Source: Streptomyces sp. DvalAA-43
Lineage (GTDB): Bacteria > Actinomycetota > Actinomycetes > Streptomycetales > Streptomycetaceae
DNA: 64,000 nucleotides
Direction of reading: 5' to 3'
Assembly (NCBI RefSeq): GCF_900091725.1
Contig: NZ_FMBW01000030.1
Location: forward strand, 124,001 to 188,000
Both the position numbers and the translations under genes were made by a program. This document shows, piece by piece, positions 19,981 to 28,347 of the stretch; positions within the stretch are counted from its first letter, which is position 1; every line of letters starts with the position of its first letter. A model generated the notes under the pieces. That model did not search any database and was not told the origin of the DNA. It was given only the letters and a program-made list of their open reading frames with translations.

Positions 19981-20011
19981 TTACGTCGCCGTAGGTTACG
20001 GAACCGTAGCC
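19981..20011 (+). promoter_or_regulatory. Operator-like palindromes upstream of desaturase gene
   Basis: GGTTACGGAACCGTAGCC (19994-20011) is an 18-bp palindrome with eight of nine pairs matching. It is immediately preceded by a second inverted repeat, TACG-TCGC-CGTA (19982-19993). It lies 40 bp before the desaturase start and is the obvious candidate target of the coupled TetR regulator. Confidence 0.65.
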
Positions 20012-20051
20012 AGAGCTATCCGTCGTATTCCTCATCCCCAGGGGACTCCCC

Positions 20052-21053
20052 ATGAACACCCGCCCCTCCGTGATCGACGACGCCCAGCCACCGGCGGCCG
20101 ACGGTCAGGTCCCTCCCTCCGCCACGCTCGGCGGGGACAACAAGCGGTCGATCGAGCAGGTCGCCCTTCTGCTGTTCATCGTGGTGCCGTTCGTGGCGCT
20201 GGTCGCGGCGGTGCCGCTGGCCTGGGGCCGTGGTGTGAGCTGGCTCGATCTGGGCCTGCTCGTGGCGATGTACTTCATCGGCTGCCATGGCATCACGATC
20301 GGTTTCCACCGCTATTTCACGCATGGTTCCTTCAAGGCGAAGCGCCCGCTCCGCATCGCCCTGGCCGTCGCGGGTTCGCTGGCCGTGGAGGGTCCACTGG
20401 TGCGCTGGGTGGCCGACCACCGCAAGCACCACCGGTTCTCCGACGCGGACGGCGACCCCCATTCGCCGTGGCGTTTCGGCGAGAGTCTGCCCGCGCTGAT
20501 GAAGGGGCTGTGGTGGGCCCACATCGGATGGATGTTCGATGAGGAGCAGACCTCGCAGCAGAAGTACGCCCCCGATCTGATCAGGGACCCGGCGCTGCGC
20601 GCCGTCTCCCGCCACTTCATGACCCTCACGATCGTGTCGCTGGCGTTCCCGCCCCTGGTCGGGGGTCTGGTGACGATGTCGTGGTGGGGTGCGGCGACGG
20701 CCTTCTTCTGGGGCTCGCTGGTCCGGGTGGCCCTGCTGCACCATGTCACCTGGTCGATCAACTCGATCTGCCACGCGGTCGGCAAGCGGCCCTTCAAGTC
20801 GCGCGACCGGTCCGGGAACGTGTGGTGGCTCGCGGTCCTGTCCTGCGGCGAGTCCTGGCACAACCTGCACCACGCCGATCCGACGAGCGCCCGGCACGGC
20901 GTGATGCGCGGTCAGATCGATTCGAGCGCCCGGCTGATCCGCTGGTTCGAGAAACTGGGCTGGGCGCACGATGTGCGCTGGCCGGACGCCGCCCGGATCG
21001 AGTCCCGCCGGATCGACTCCCGGCGCGACCGCGAACGCGCCGACGCGGCATGA
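20052..21053 (+). CDS. Acyl-CoA/fatty acid desaturase
   Basis: 333-residue membrane di-iron desaturase that introduces a double bond into acyl chains. The three histidine boxes are intact: HGITIGFHRYFTH, DHRKHHRF and GESWHNLHHADP. Hydrophobic pairs flank them. The ATG at 20052 follows AGGGGAC. Its stop overlaps the TetR start (ATGA), and an 18-bp palindrome lies upstream, so expression is probably controlled by membrane-lipid state through that regulator. Confidence 0.93.
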   Translation: MNTRPSVIDDAQPPAADGQVPPSATLGGDNKRSIEQVALLLFIVVPFVALVAAVPLAWGRGVSWLDLGLLVAMYFIGCHGITIGFHRYFTHGSFKAKRPLRIALAVAGSLAVEGPLVRWVADHRKHHRFSDADGDPHSPWRFGESLPALMKGLWWAHIGWMFDEEQTSQQKYAPDLIRDPALRAVSRHFMTLTIVSLAFPPLVGGLVTMSWWGAATAFFWGSLVRVALLHHVTWSINSICHAVGKRPFKSRDRSGNVWWLAVLSCGESWHNLHHADPTSARHGVMRGQIDSSARLIRWFEKLGWAHDVRWPDAARIESRRIDSRRDRERADAA

Positions 21054-21739
21054 TTGACGACGTGGCGACCGACTCCAGTACCAGCAGCGAGAAAAACCGT
21101 CCCTCCTCTTCCACCCGGCGTACCCGCCGGGTGCGGATGACCGGGAAGGAGCGCCGCGAGCAGTTGCTGGACATCGGCCGCACCCTCTTCGCCGACAAGG
21201 GTTTCGAGGGCACCTCGGTCGAGGAGATCGCGTCCCGTGCCGGTGTCTCCAAGCCGGTCGTGTACGAGCACTTCGGCGGCAAGGAGGGCCTGTACGCCGT
21301 CGTGGTCGACCGCGAGATGCGCCAGCTCCTGGACATGGTGACGAGCGCGCTGACCGCGGGCCACCCCCGCGAGCTGCTGGAGCAGGCGGCGTTCGCCCTG
21401 CTCGACTACATCGAGACGTACACGGACGGTTTCCGCATCCTGGTCCGCGACTCCCCCGTGGCCCAGTCGACCGGCACCTTCGCCTCCTTGATCAGCGACA
21501 TCGCCACCCAGGTGGAGGACATCCTGGGCCTGGAGTTCAAGGCCCGCGGCTTCGACCCGAAGCTGGCCCCGCTGTACGCGCAGGCGCTGGTCGGCATGGT
21601 CGCCCTGACCGGCCAGTGGTGGGTCAACGCCCGCAAGCCGAAGAAGTCCGAGGTCGCCGCGCATCTGGTGAACCTGGCCTGGCACGGCCTGGAGAACCTG
21701 GAGGCGAAGCCGAGACTGATCGGGCACCGGAAGAGCTGA
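21050..21739 (+). CDS. TetR family regulator of the desaturase operon
   Basis: 229 residues. The N-terminal 35 are Ser/Thr/Arg-rich. The TetR helix-turn-helix is at about 38-85 (GTSVEEIASRAGVSKPVVYEHF), followed by an all-helical ligand domain. ATG at 21050 overlaps the desaturase stop; GTG at 21062 is possible. Coupling to a desaturase suggests an acyl-CoA-sensing repressor that binds 19994-20011. Confidence 0.9.
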   Translation: MIDDVATDSSTSSEKNRPSSSTRRTRRVRMTGKERREQLLDIGRTLFADKGFEGTSVEEIASRAGVSKPVVYEHFGGKEGLYAVVVDREMRQLLDMVTSALTAGHPRELLEQAAFALLDYIETYTDGFRILVRDSPVAQSTGTFASLISDIATQVEDILGLEFKARGFDPKLAPLYAQALVGMVALTGQWWVNARKPKKSEVAAHLVNLAWHGLENLEAKPRLIGHRKS

Positions 21740-21808
21740 GCGGGGGGTTGGTCACCCGTTCGGCCGGATCAGCCCGAATCGGGCAGATGGAGCGAGGCTC
21801 CCAGGTCA

Positions 21809-21960
21809 CGCGCCGAGGTGGGTGAGGCCGGTGGGGTCGTTGGCGCCGCCGACGAAGCCTCGGGTGCCGAAGGCTGTCGACTGGGTGGCGCGGAGTTTGA
21901 CCGAAGGGCAGCTGCTCGCGGCGGGTCAGAGCGCGGGCCCGACCGTGATGGCCGCCATGC
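21809..21960 (-). pseudogene. Rhs core fragment, duplicated remnant
   Basis: About 150 bp closely matching 23157-23306 inside the larger Rhs gene. On the minus strand it keeps scattered residues of QLPFGQ, STAFGTRGFVGG and NDPTGLTHLGA, but with frameshifts and a stop right after THLGA. It is a decayed copy of the Rhs core end with no intact toxin. Confidence 0.8.
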
Positions 21961-22099
21961 GCGACAACAAGGCTTGCGAACGCATCTGGGCCAACCGGGC
22001 AACGATCTCGGGCAAAGCAACAAAGAAGGTCGTCACCATTCTTCGCAGCCTCTGAGCGAGGGCCGCTACTGACCTCTCACCCCTGCAACCCGCACCTGT

Positions 22100-22129
22100 C
22101 GGTTTGGGAGCCCACCCGCCCCCAAACCG
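22100..22129. terminator. Hairpin in accessory island
   Basis: Perfect 9-bp stem CGGTTTGGG / CCCAAACCG with a 12-base loop. It is well placed to terminate the leftward small membrane-protein gene ending at 22147. Confidence 0.55.
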
Positions 22130-22146
22130 AACCGGTGGATCCAGGA

Positions 22147-22326
22147 TCAGGTACCAGATCCCGAGTCGATGCCCATCAGAATGAGTCCGGCTGCGATGAT
22201 CACGGCGCTCAGCGAGGCCCCCGTCTTCTGGCGTCTTGTCCAGATATTCCAGTCGCGTCGTCCCCGCGTTGAGACGATCAGGCCGAGTCCACCTATAACC
22301 ATCACGGACACTCCCACATACCCCAT
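22147..22326 (-). CDS. Small two-helix membrane protein (59 aa) in Rhs island
   Basis: ATG at 22326 preceded by GAGAGAGGTC, then 59 codons to TGA. Two hydrophobic segments, VGVSVMVIGGLGLIVS (about 4-19) and SAVIIAAGLILMGI (about 40-53), are joined by a strongly basic loop TRGRRDWNIWTRRQK. Codon use is less GC-biased than in neighbours (ATA, GGT, ATT), in keeping with horizontal origin. Rhs toxins are commonly followed by a small immunity gene, and this one lies downstream of the Rhs gene on the same strand. It is a candidate immunity or orphan membrane protein; no homologue is recognised. Confidence 0.6.
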   Translation of the reverse strand: MGYVGVSVMVIGGLGLIVSTRGRRDWNIWTRRQKTGASLSAVIIAAGLILMGIDSGSGT

Positions 22327-22440
22327 ATGACCTCTCTCAATATCTATTGGCCACTACTGAACTTGAATGTGTGATGTCGGCCTGATCGTGTCAGCTGGTC
22401 AAGGTCAGGCCGGTGCCCACGAGGCAGCCGTCGATCAGGT

Positions 22441-22590
22441 GTCGAGTACATCGACGGCTTCTATAACCCCCGCCGCATCCAGAAACGGCTCGGCTACTTC
22501 AGCCCCATCGAGTTCGAGGAGAAGCATTACGCCGACCAGGCAGCGACCGAACCAGTGAACCTGAAACCGCGTCAACCCGCCCTGATCAGC
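22441..22590 (+). pseudogene. IS3-family transposase C-terminal fragment
   Basis: Reading from 22441 gives VEYIDGFYNPRRIQKRLGYF then SPIEFEEKHYADQ, the C-terminal end of an IS3-family OrfB integrase (FYN-P-R motif and the SP-x-EFE box). The DDE residues and everything upstream are missing, and no terminal repeats are seen. A dead fragment. Confidence 0.85.
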
Positions 22591-22625
22591 CAGCCAGCCA
22601 CTCCCGCGCAGCGGGGGAACCTCAC

Positions 22626-22772
22626 CTACAACCTCCCCCGCGCCACCGGAAAGCTCGCCCCCACCTTCCACGCGCGGGCCCGCCCCGCCACCAACGCGGC
22701 CACCGCCCGCAACCGCAGGGCCTCCTGCGCCGACGGCGACAGATGCCGCACGTCCCCCACCAGGTCACTCAC
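22626..22772 (-). pseudogene. IS630-family transposase N-terminal fragment
   Basis: A GTG at 22772 opens 48 codons: VSDLVGDVRHLSPSAQEALR and LRAVAALVAGRARA, the typical N-terminal start of IS630-type transposases. After that the sequence diverges and hits a stop. It overlaps the last codons of the Rhs gene by four bases, suggesting that its insertion cut the Rhs toxin tip. Confidence 0.7.
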
Positions 22773-25468
22773 ACCCGTGCAACGACCCAGAACCCAAACC
22801 GTTTCGGATCAATAGCCCGCTGCTTCGCGTAGTAGTCGTTGATCAGGTAGCCGCTGGTGTTCTGACGGTACGCGGCGTAGAGGAACTGGGATTCCGGGTC
22901 CTTCTTGGGTGTCTGGTGCCAGACCCACTCGCTGCCCTTCAGGGTGTAGCCGGCGTTCATGCCGCGGTCCCGTGCCCAGGCGTCGTCGTTGTACGAGGCA
23001 CCGCCGGCCGGGCCGTCGGGGCGGAGGCCGTCGGGGTCGGACTTGGTGAGGGGGTTGTTGTGGGCGTAGCTGTAGGCGTTCATCTGCGCCGGGTCGTTGA
23101 CGTCGATGACGGGGTCGGTGGAGAGGAAGCGGCCGAGGGTGGGGTCGTATTCGCGCGCGCCGAGGTGGGTGAGGCCGGTGGGGTCGTTGGTGCCGCCGAC
23201 GAAGCCTCGGGTTCCGAAGGCTGTCGACTGGGGGGTGCGGAGCTGTCCGAAGGGGAGCTGCTTGCGGCGGGTGAGGGCGAGCGTTCCGACCGTGATGGCG
23301 GTCATCGCAGTGCCCTGGTGGTCGCTGATGAGGTACGAGGTGGTCGCACCGGTGCGGACGGCCACGGTTTCGCCGTTGTGCGTGTAGTAACGGGTGCCGG
23401 TCTTGGTGCCGTTGGCGGCGACGGTGAGTTCATTGCCCTGGGGCAGGGTGAGGGTGCTGGAGCCGTCGGCGTTCTTGGCGATGAGCCGGTTGCCGTCGGC
23501 GTCGTATACGTAGCTGCTGGTCTTGCCGGCCTCGGTGAGGGTCGCGAGGTGGCCCTCGGCGTCCCACTTCAGGTCCTGGACGTCTGAGCCGGTGGTTCGC
23601 TTGGTGGTGTTGCCGTTGTTGTCGTACTCGAAGGTGGTGGTACGGCCGTTGTCGGGGCCGCCGGTGACCTTGGTCTGCTGGACTGCGTGGGGGCGCTTGG
23701 CTCCGGGAGCGGGCTGGGTGTAGTCGGTCGTGACGTCCGTGCCGGAAGTGGTGGTGGCGTGGTCGGTCTGGTTGGTGCGGTTGCCGAGCTTGTCGTAGCC
23801 GTAGCTCTGCCAGTACGCGTCGGGGCCTCCGACCGTGGCCGCGCTCGGACCGGTGGGGGCACAGTCGGCCTTTGCTGTCCAGGCCTCGGTGAGTCGGCCC
23901 AGCGGGTCGGTGGTGAAGCACTGGGTGTCCACGGACCTCTGAGCGTCCTGGCCACTGGCGGTGGTGACTCCGGTGACGTTGCCGGCCGGGTCGTACGCGT
24001 AGGTGGCGTCGTCCACGCGTTTCGGCGCCAGATCACGGTCGATGGTCTGCTGCACCACCCGTCCCGTGTGCTCGTCGTACACCAGTGACTTGGAAGCCTT
24101 CTTGCCGAGGGTGGCGCCGTACTCCAGACGGGAAGGGCGGTTGAACACGTCGTACAGGGTGTTGCTGACCAGGGCCCCGTTCTGTCCGCCGGTACGGAAG
24201 GGCTGGTCGTCACTGTTGTAGTTGGTGATGACCTGTTCCGAAGGAACGTTGCCGACAGCAGGGTTGAGCGTCCAGAGCAGGGCACCCGTCTCGGCCTTGT
24301 AGCCGTACGTCCAGGTGTACGTGCCGGCAGTGCTGCCGGCCTGGGACGGAACAGTGACCGTGGTGGAGGTCGGCTGGTAGCGGTCGTTGAACTCGTCGGT
24401 CGCCGTGGTGTAGGCGGCACCGTCGACGTAGCGCGTACTGCTGGTCAACTGGCCCTTGGCGAGGGTGTCGTAGCTCCAGGAGGCAAGCACGGTGTCAGCC
24501 TGCTTGACCTTCGTCTTGCGTCCCAGCTCGTCGTACTCCGTGGTCAGAGTGATCTCGCGGGCATCGGTAACAGCGGTCGCCCTGCCCAGCTTGTCGTACT
24601 CGGTGCGCGTGATCCCGGCGTCGGGGTCGTCGACGACCGTCTTCTGGCCGCGGCTGTCGAACGTGTAGCGCCAGGTGTTGCCGTCCGGGTCGGTGACGGT
24701 GGAGGGCTCGTCGTACTTGCCGTAGCCGTACGTGGTGCTCTGCGAGGTGGTACGCGCTGCGTCGGTGTACTGGAGCAGTTCGGTGGTCCGGCCGCGGGCG
24801 TCGGTCACGGTGGTCGTGGCCGTGCCGCCCTGCGGCGGGATGACTGTGGTGCGGTCGCCTCCGTACACCGTGGTGGTGCGCCACTGCTCGTCGCCGAACT
24901 TGACGGACAGTGCGTCGGTGACCCGGCCTGTGCCGTCGTAGAGGTTCCGGATGGCGGTGGGGACGGTGTTGACGATGGCAGTCGCCAGCTTCGCCTCGGG
25001 CAGCCCGTTGGCGTAGTAGGGGGCGTACGTCTGCCAGGCCCAACCGCGGTTGTCGTACATGGTCTCGGTCATGATCCGGTTCTGGGTGCCGGTGGCCGGG
25101 GCCTGCGTCTGGCGCTCGCGCAGGAGTCTGTCGTACAGGCTGTAGGTGGTGCGGTAGGTACCGTTCTGCTTCAGCGTCTTCGTGGTGACGGCGTTGTCTG
25201 CTGTCTTGGAGATGGTGTAGCTGTATTCGGCCGACGGTTTGTCCGCGTGGTCCTTCTTGGCCCAGCCGGGCTGCCATACCTTGAGCAGTCTGCCGAGTCC
25301 GTCGTACACGGCGTCGTGGCGGAAGTCGAGTGACTCGCCACTGAGCTCGCCGCGCTCGGGCACGGTGCGGTGAAGGTCGGCCGGCCGCTCGACAGAGAAG
25401 GGGGTCTCCGAGAGTTCGACATCATGGGCGAACGCGGATTCATCAGCTTTCTCGCCGTCCCGCGCCAC
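22769..25468 (-). pseudogene. RHS/YD-repeat protein, truncated at both ends
   Basis: Open frame of 899 codons with many YD repeats (YDALGR-type, such as YDKLGNRT, YDNNGNTT, YDADGNRL) and the Rhs core end THLGAREYDPTLGRFLSTDP...NNPLTKSDPDGL. Rhs proteins deliver a C-terminal toxin. Here only 84 residues follow DPDGL (WARDRGMNAGYT...FGFWVVARV), and the last ones run into an IS630 remnant. The 5' part is missing: full-length Streptomyces Rhs proteins are much longer, and upstream of about 25377 the frame reads antisense through another gene remnant. Probably non-functional though it has no internal stop. Confidence 0.8.
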
Positions 25469-25507
25469 GAGTGCGTCTACGTCTGCGACGTCGCCTGGTA
25501 CGGCTGA
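25385..25507 (+). pseudogene. 3' remnant of an unrecognised gene at the Rhs junction
   Basis: Plus-strand frame ending at the TGA 25505-25507 reads REFDIMGERGFISFLAVPRH then ECVYVCDVAWYG, with normal Streptomyces codon bias and a plausible C-terminus. No start is nearby. It abuts the 5' truncation point of the Rhs gene, so the Rhs segment probably replaced the rest of this gene. Identity unknown. Confidence 0.4.
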
Positions 25508-25520
25508 GCGCCGCTGCTCG

Positions 25521-25883
25521 TCAGGCGACCCGCTCCAGGAACTCCAGCCGGTTCCCCACCGGGTCGTGGCTGTAGAAGCGCCGGTGCCCCGGCAGGTCGC
25601 CGTCCCAGCGCACCTCGGCGCCCCGCTCCGCCAGTCGGGCCGCGTACGCCTCGATGCCGGTGACGAGCAGCCCGGGGTGGGCCTTCTTCGCCGGGCGGAA
25701 GTCCTGCTCGATGCCGAGGTGGAGCTGGACCGGGCCCGCCTGGAACCAGCAGCCGCCTCGGGCGGCGAGTACCGGGGGCTTGGGGATCTCCGTCATGCCG
25801 AGGATGTCGGCGTAGTAGGCGCGCAGGGCGTCCTCGGAGCCCTCCGGGGCGGCGAGCTGTACGTGGTCGAGGGCGACGATCAT
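25521..25883 (-). CDS. VOC family (glyoxalase-like) protein
   Basis: 120 residues with the VOC pattern: LDHVQLAAPEG at the N-terminus, YYADILGM, LHLGIEQDFRPAKKAHPG and C-terminal FYSHDPVGNRLEFLE with the metal-ligand Glu. Likely a small dioxygenase, lyase or binding protein; the reaction is not visible. The ATG at 25883 overlaps the stop of tam (ATGA), so the two are co-translated. Confidence 0.88.
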   Translation of the reverse strand: MIVALDHVQLAAPEGSEDALRAYYADILGMTEIPKPPVLAARGGCWFQAGPVQLHLGIEQDFRPAKKAHPGLLVTGIEAYAARLAERGAEVRWDGDLPGHRRFYSHDPVGNRLEFLERVA

Positions 25884-26680
25884 CACTTCTCCTTGCGGGC
25901 CGCGGCGAAGATGCGGCGGAACGGGAAGACGGTGCCGTGCGGGCCCGTGGGGTAGGCGGTGCGGAGCAGGTCGCGGTATTCGGTGAGGAAGGCGTCGCGG
26001 GCCTCGGGGTCGTCGGCCAGCGCGGTCAGGACGGGGCGCAGGCCGGTGCCCTTCACCCAGTCGAGGACCGGGTCCTGGCCGGGCAGGAGGTGCAGGTAGG
26101 TGGTCTCCCAGACGTCCGCCGTGATGCCGGGGGCGGTCAGCGCGTCGAGGTAGGCGGTGGGGGTGAGTACCGCGTCCGCGTGGCGCAGCTCGCCGGCCAG
26201 GCGGTCGCGCCAGCGCGGGGAGCCGGCGAGTTCCCGCATCAGTACGTGGCTGGGCTGGTCGAAGTTGCCGGGGACCTGGAAGGCGAAGGTGCCGCCGGGG
26301 GCGATCGCGTCCAGCCAGTCCGGGAAGCGGGCGGTGTGGCCGGGGACCCACTGGAGCAGGGCGTTGGAGACGATCAGGTCGTGCGGTTCGGCGGGGGTCC
26401 AGGTCGTGGCGTCGGCCTCGGCGAAGTCGAGGTGGGGGCCGGTGTGGGCGCGGGCCCGTTCGAGCATCTGCGGGGAGTTGTCGTAGCCGGTGATCCGGGC
26501 CCCGGGCCAGCGGTCGGCGAGCAGCACGGTGACGTTGCCCGCGCCGCAGCCGAGGTCGGCGATGCGGGGTGCGGGGGTGGCCGGGAGGTCGGGGATGCGG
26601 GCGAGGAGGTCGAGGAAGGGGCGGGTGCGGTGGTCGGCGTGGCGCAGGTACTGCTGCGGGTCCCAGGTGGGTGAGGTCAT
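25883..26680 (-). CDS. tam: Trans-aconitate 2-methyltransferase
   Basis: 265 residues, SAM-dependent methyltransferase. Motif I is ADLGCGAGNVT, followed by GYDNSPQMLERAR, SNALLQWVPGH and FAFQVPGNFDQPSH, all typical of Tam. It methylates trans-aconitate, an inhibitor of aconitase that forms spontaneously. The ATG at 26680 is six bases after a GATCCT -10 box, so the mRNA is probably leaderless. Divergent from a MarR regulator, the tam/tamR arrangement described in S. coelicolor. Confidence 0.92.
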   Translation of the reverse strand: MTSPTWDPQQYLRHADHRTRPFLDLLARIPDLPATPAPRIADLGCGAGNVTVLLADRWPGARITGYDNSPQMLERARAHTGPHLDFAEADATTWTPAEPHDLIVSNALLQWVPGHTARFPDWLDAIAPGGTFAFQVPGNFDQPSHVLMRELAGSPRWRDRLAGELRHADAVLTPTAYLDALTAPGITADVWETTYLHLLPGQDPVLDWVKGTGLRPVLTALADDPEARDAFLTEYRDLLRTAYPTGPHGTVFPFRRIFAAARKEK

Positions 26681-26686
26681 GGGTTC

Positions 26687-26732
26687 AGGATCACGTCCGA
26701 TGTATCTTGATGTCAAGACACTTGAATTCAAG
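26687..26732. promoter_or_regulatory. tam promoter and two TamR-type operators
   Basis: For tam on the minus strand: -35 TTGACA (26711-26716), 18-bp spacer, -10 GATCCT (26687-26692). Two 12-bp palindromes, CTTGATGTCAAG (26706-26717) and CTTGAATTCAAG (26721-26732), lie 15 bp apart. The first covers the -35 box, a layout suited to repression. Confidence 0.8.
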
Positions 26733-26755
26733 AGACTTCATGTCGACAGACCCTC

Positions 26756-26761
26756 TACACT
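26756..26761 (+). promoter_or_regulatory. tamR -10 box (leaderless)
   Basis: TACACT, seven bases before the ATG at 26769, so transcription should start at or next to the start codon. No ribosome site is present. Confidence 0.65.
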
Positions 26762-26768
26762 GATCCAC

Positions 26769-27266
26769 ATGGAGGACGAGGTCGACCGACTGGTCGCTGC
26801 ATGGCGCCGCGAGCGCCCCGACCTCGACGTGGAACCACTCGAGGTGCTCAGCCGCGTCTCCCGCCTGGCCCGTCATCTGGACCGGGCCCGGCGGATCGCC
26901 TTTTCCGAGCACAATCTGGAGCCGTGGGAGTTCGACGTGCTGACGTCGCTGCGTCGCGCCGGTGCTCCCTATCAGCTCTCCCCCGGGCAGCTCCTCACCC
27001 AGACGCTGGTCACCTCCGGCACGATGACCAACCGGATCGACCGGCTGACCAAGAAGAACCTCGTCGAGCGGCTCCCCGACCCCAGCGACCGCCGCGGCGT
27101 CCTCGTCCGGCTCACCGCCGAGGGGCGGGACAAGGCCGACCAGTCGCTGGCCGGGCTGCTCGCCCAGGAGCGCGCCATCCTGAGCAAGCTCTCCACCCAG
27201 CAGCGGGGCGAACTGGCCGGGCTGCTACGCCAGTTGACCGCCCCGTTCGACAACATTCCCGGCTAG
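26769..27266 (+). CDS. tamR: MarR family regulator (TamR)
   Basis: 165 residues with the winged-helix DNA-binding core LTQTLVTSGTMTNRIDRLTK followed by the wing DPSDRRGVLVRLTAEG. Divergent to tam with two shared operators; in S. coelicolor TamR responds to citrate, trans-aconitate and related acids and controls aconitase-related genes. Its last 42 bp overlap the 3' end of the convergent LuxR-type gene. Confidence 0.9.
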   Translation: MEDEVDRLVAAWRRERPDLDVEPLEVLSRVSRLARHLDRARRIAFSEHNLEPWEFDVLTSLRRAGAPYQLSPGQLLTQTLVTSGTMTNRIDRLTKKNLVERLPDPSDRRGVLVRLTAEGRDKADQSLAGLLAQERAILSKLSTQQRGELAGLLRQLTAPFDNIPG

Positions 27267-28034
27267 GGCCGCCTGTCCGGCGGGAGCCTGGTCGGCCGGG
27301 CCGATGCCCGCCCGGCGGGCCAGGGCGACCGCGGCCAGGGTGGAGTGCACGCCCAGTTTCCCCAGCACGTTCTGCATATGGGTACGGACCGTGTGCGGGG
27401 AGAGGAAGAGCCGTTCGGCCACCGCCTTGCGGCCCAGGCCCGCCACCATGCAGCGCAGCACCTCGCGTTCGCGCGGGGTCAGTGCCTCGACCAGCCGCTC
27501 GCTCTCGGTGCGGTGTCTGCGGGCCGCCGTCAGCTCCCGCAGTACGCCAGTGAGCAGGGCCGGGGGCAGATGTGTCTCGTCCCGCAGCACTCCGCGGATG
27601 ACCGCGAGGAGCCGTTGGAGCGAGCAGTCCTTGGCGACCCAGCCAGAAGCCCCGGCCTGTAGTGCCAGCGCGGCCCGGCGCGGGTCGTCCCTCTCGGCGA
27701 GCACCACGGTGCGCACGGACGGCCGGTCCGAACGGACCCCGGCCACCAGGGAGATGCCGTCCACCGGGGTGTTCTCCCCGTCGGCGGGGACCGGGACCGG
27801 CGCCCGGCGGTCCCCCGCCGCGCCCGGGATGCCCAGCTCGGCGTCGACCAGCATCACGTCGTAGCCGCGCCCCTCGGCGGCGGCCCGCTCCAGGCACCGC
27901 AGGGCGGCGGGGCCGCTGCCCGCCGCCGCCACGTCGACGTCCGGCTCGGCCGCCAGTGCCGCTGCGAGCGACTCGGCGAAAATACGGTGGTCGTCCACCA
28001 CGAGAACCCGGATACGAACCACAGGCACCCCCAT
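27225..28034 (-). CDS. LuxR-type response regulator
   Basis: 269 residues: receiver-like domain (IRVLVVDDHRIFAESLAAAL, then VMLVDAELG) and C-terminal LuxR helix-turn-helix LTPREREVLRCMVAGLGRKA with SPHTVRTHMQNVLGKL. The receiver contains an insertion around residues 90-110 (PVPVPADGENTPVDG), and no kinase is adjacent, so it may not be phosphorylated. ATG at 28034. Its 3' end overlaps tamR by 42 bp. Confidence 0.85.
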   Translation of the reverse strand: MGVPVVRIRVLVVDDHRIFAESLAAALAAEPDVDVAAAGSGPAALRCLERAAAEGRGYDVMLVDAELGIPGAAGDRRAPVPVPADGENTPVDGISLVAGVRSDRPSVRTVVLAERDDPRRAALALQAGASGWVAKDCSLQRLLAVIRGVLRDETHLPPALLTGVLRELTAARRHRTESERLVEALTPREREVLRCMVAGLGRKAVAERLFLSPHTVRTHMQNVLGKLGVHSTLAAVALARRAGIGPADQAPAGQAALAGNVVERGGQLA

Positions 28035-28180
28035 GCCGCATCTGTTCCTGGGCCACCCCCGGCCCGCCGAAGGGACAGATCAGTGCGGGTACGGCGCCCG
28101 GACCGGGGAGTTGGACCGCAGTCCACGACCGCCGTCGTGTGCCGACCGCAACCCGCCCCGGGCGCCGTACCCGACTGTCT

Positions 28181-28231
28181 CGTACCCCTGAATCAGCACC
28201 GGCCCCCACCGGTGCTGTGCATCAGGGTACG
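28181..28231 (-). terminator. Large hairpin downstream of galK
   Basis: Outer stem CGTACCC / GGGTACG and inner perfect stem CAGCACCGG / CCGGTGCTG with a small internal bulge. It lies 117 bp past the galK stop in the 313-bp gap before the LuxR gene, where no gene is seen. Confidence 0.65.
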
Positions 28232-28347
28232 GCCGACGGGCCGGGTGGGAAGGCGATTCGCAGAACTGGCCGGCTCCGGCCGCCCCCAGGTGTGGTGTGT
28301 GTTCCGTCCTGCGACAGAAGGGGGGACCGGGGCTGGGCCCACGGGGT

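Noticed and set aside
22441..22772. Intact insertion sequence
   Set aside because: Only fragments of two different transposases remain, with no terminal inverted repeats or catalytic residues.
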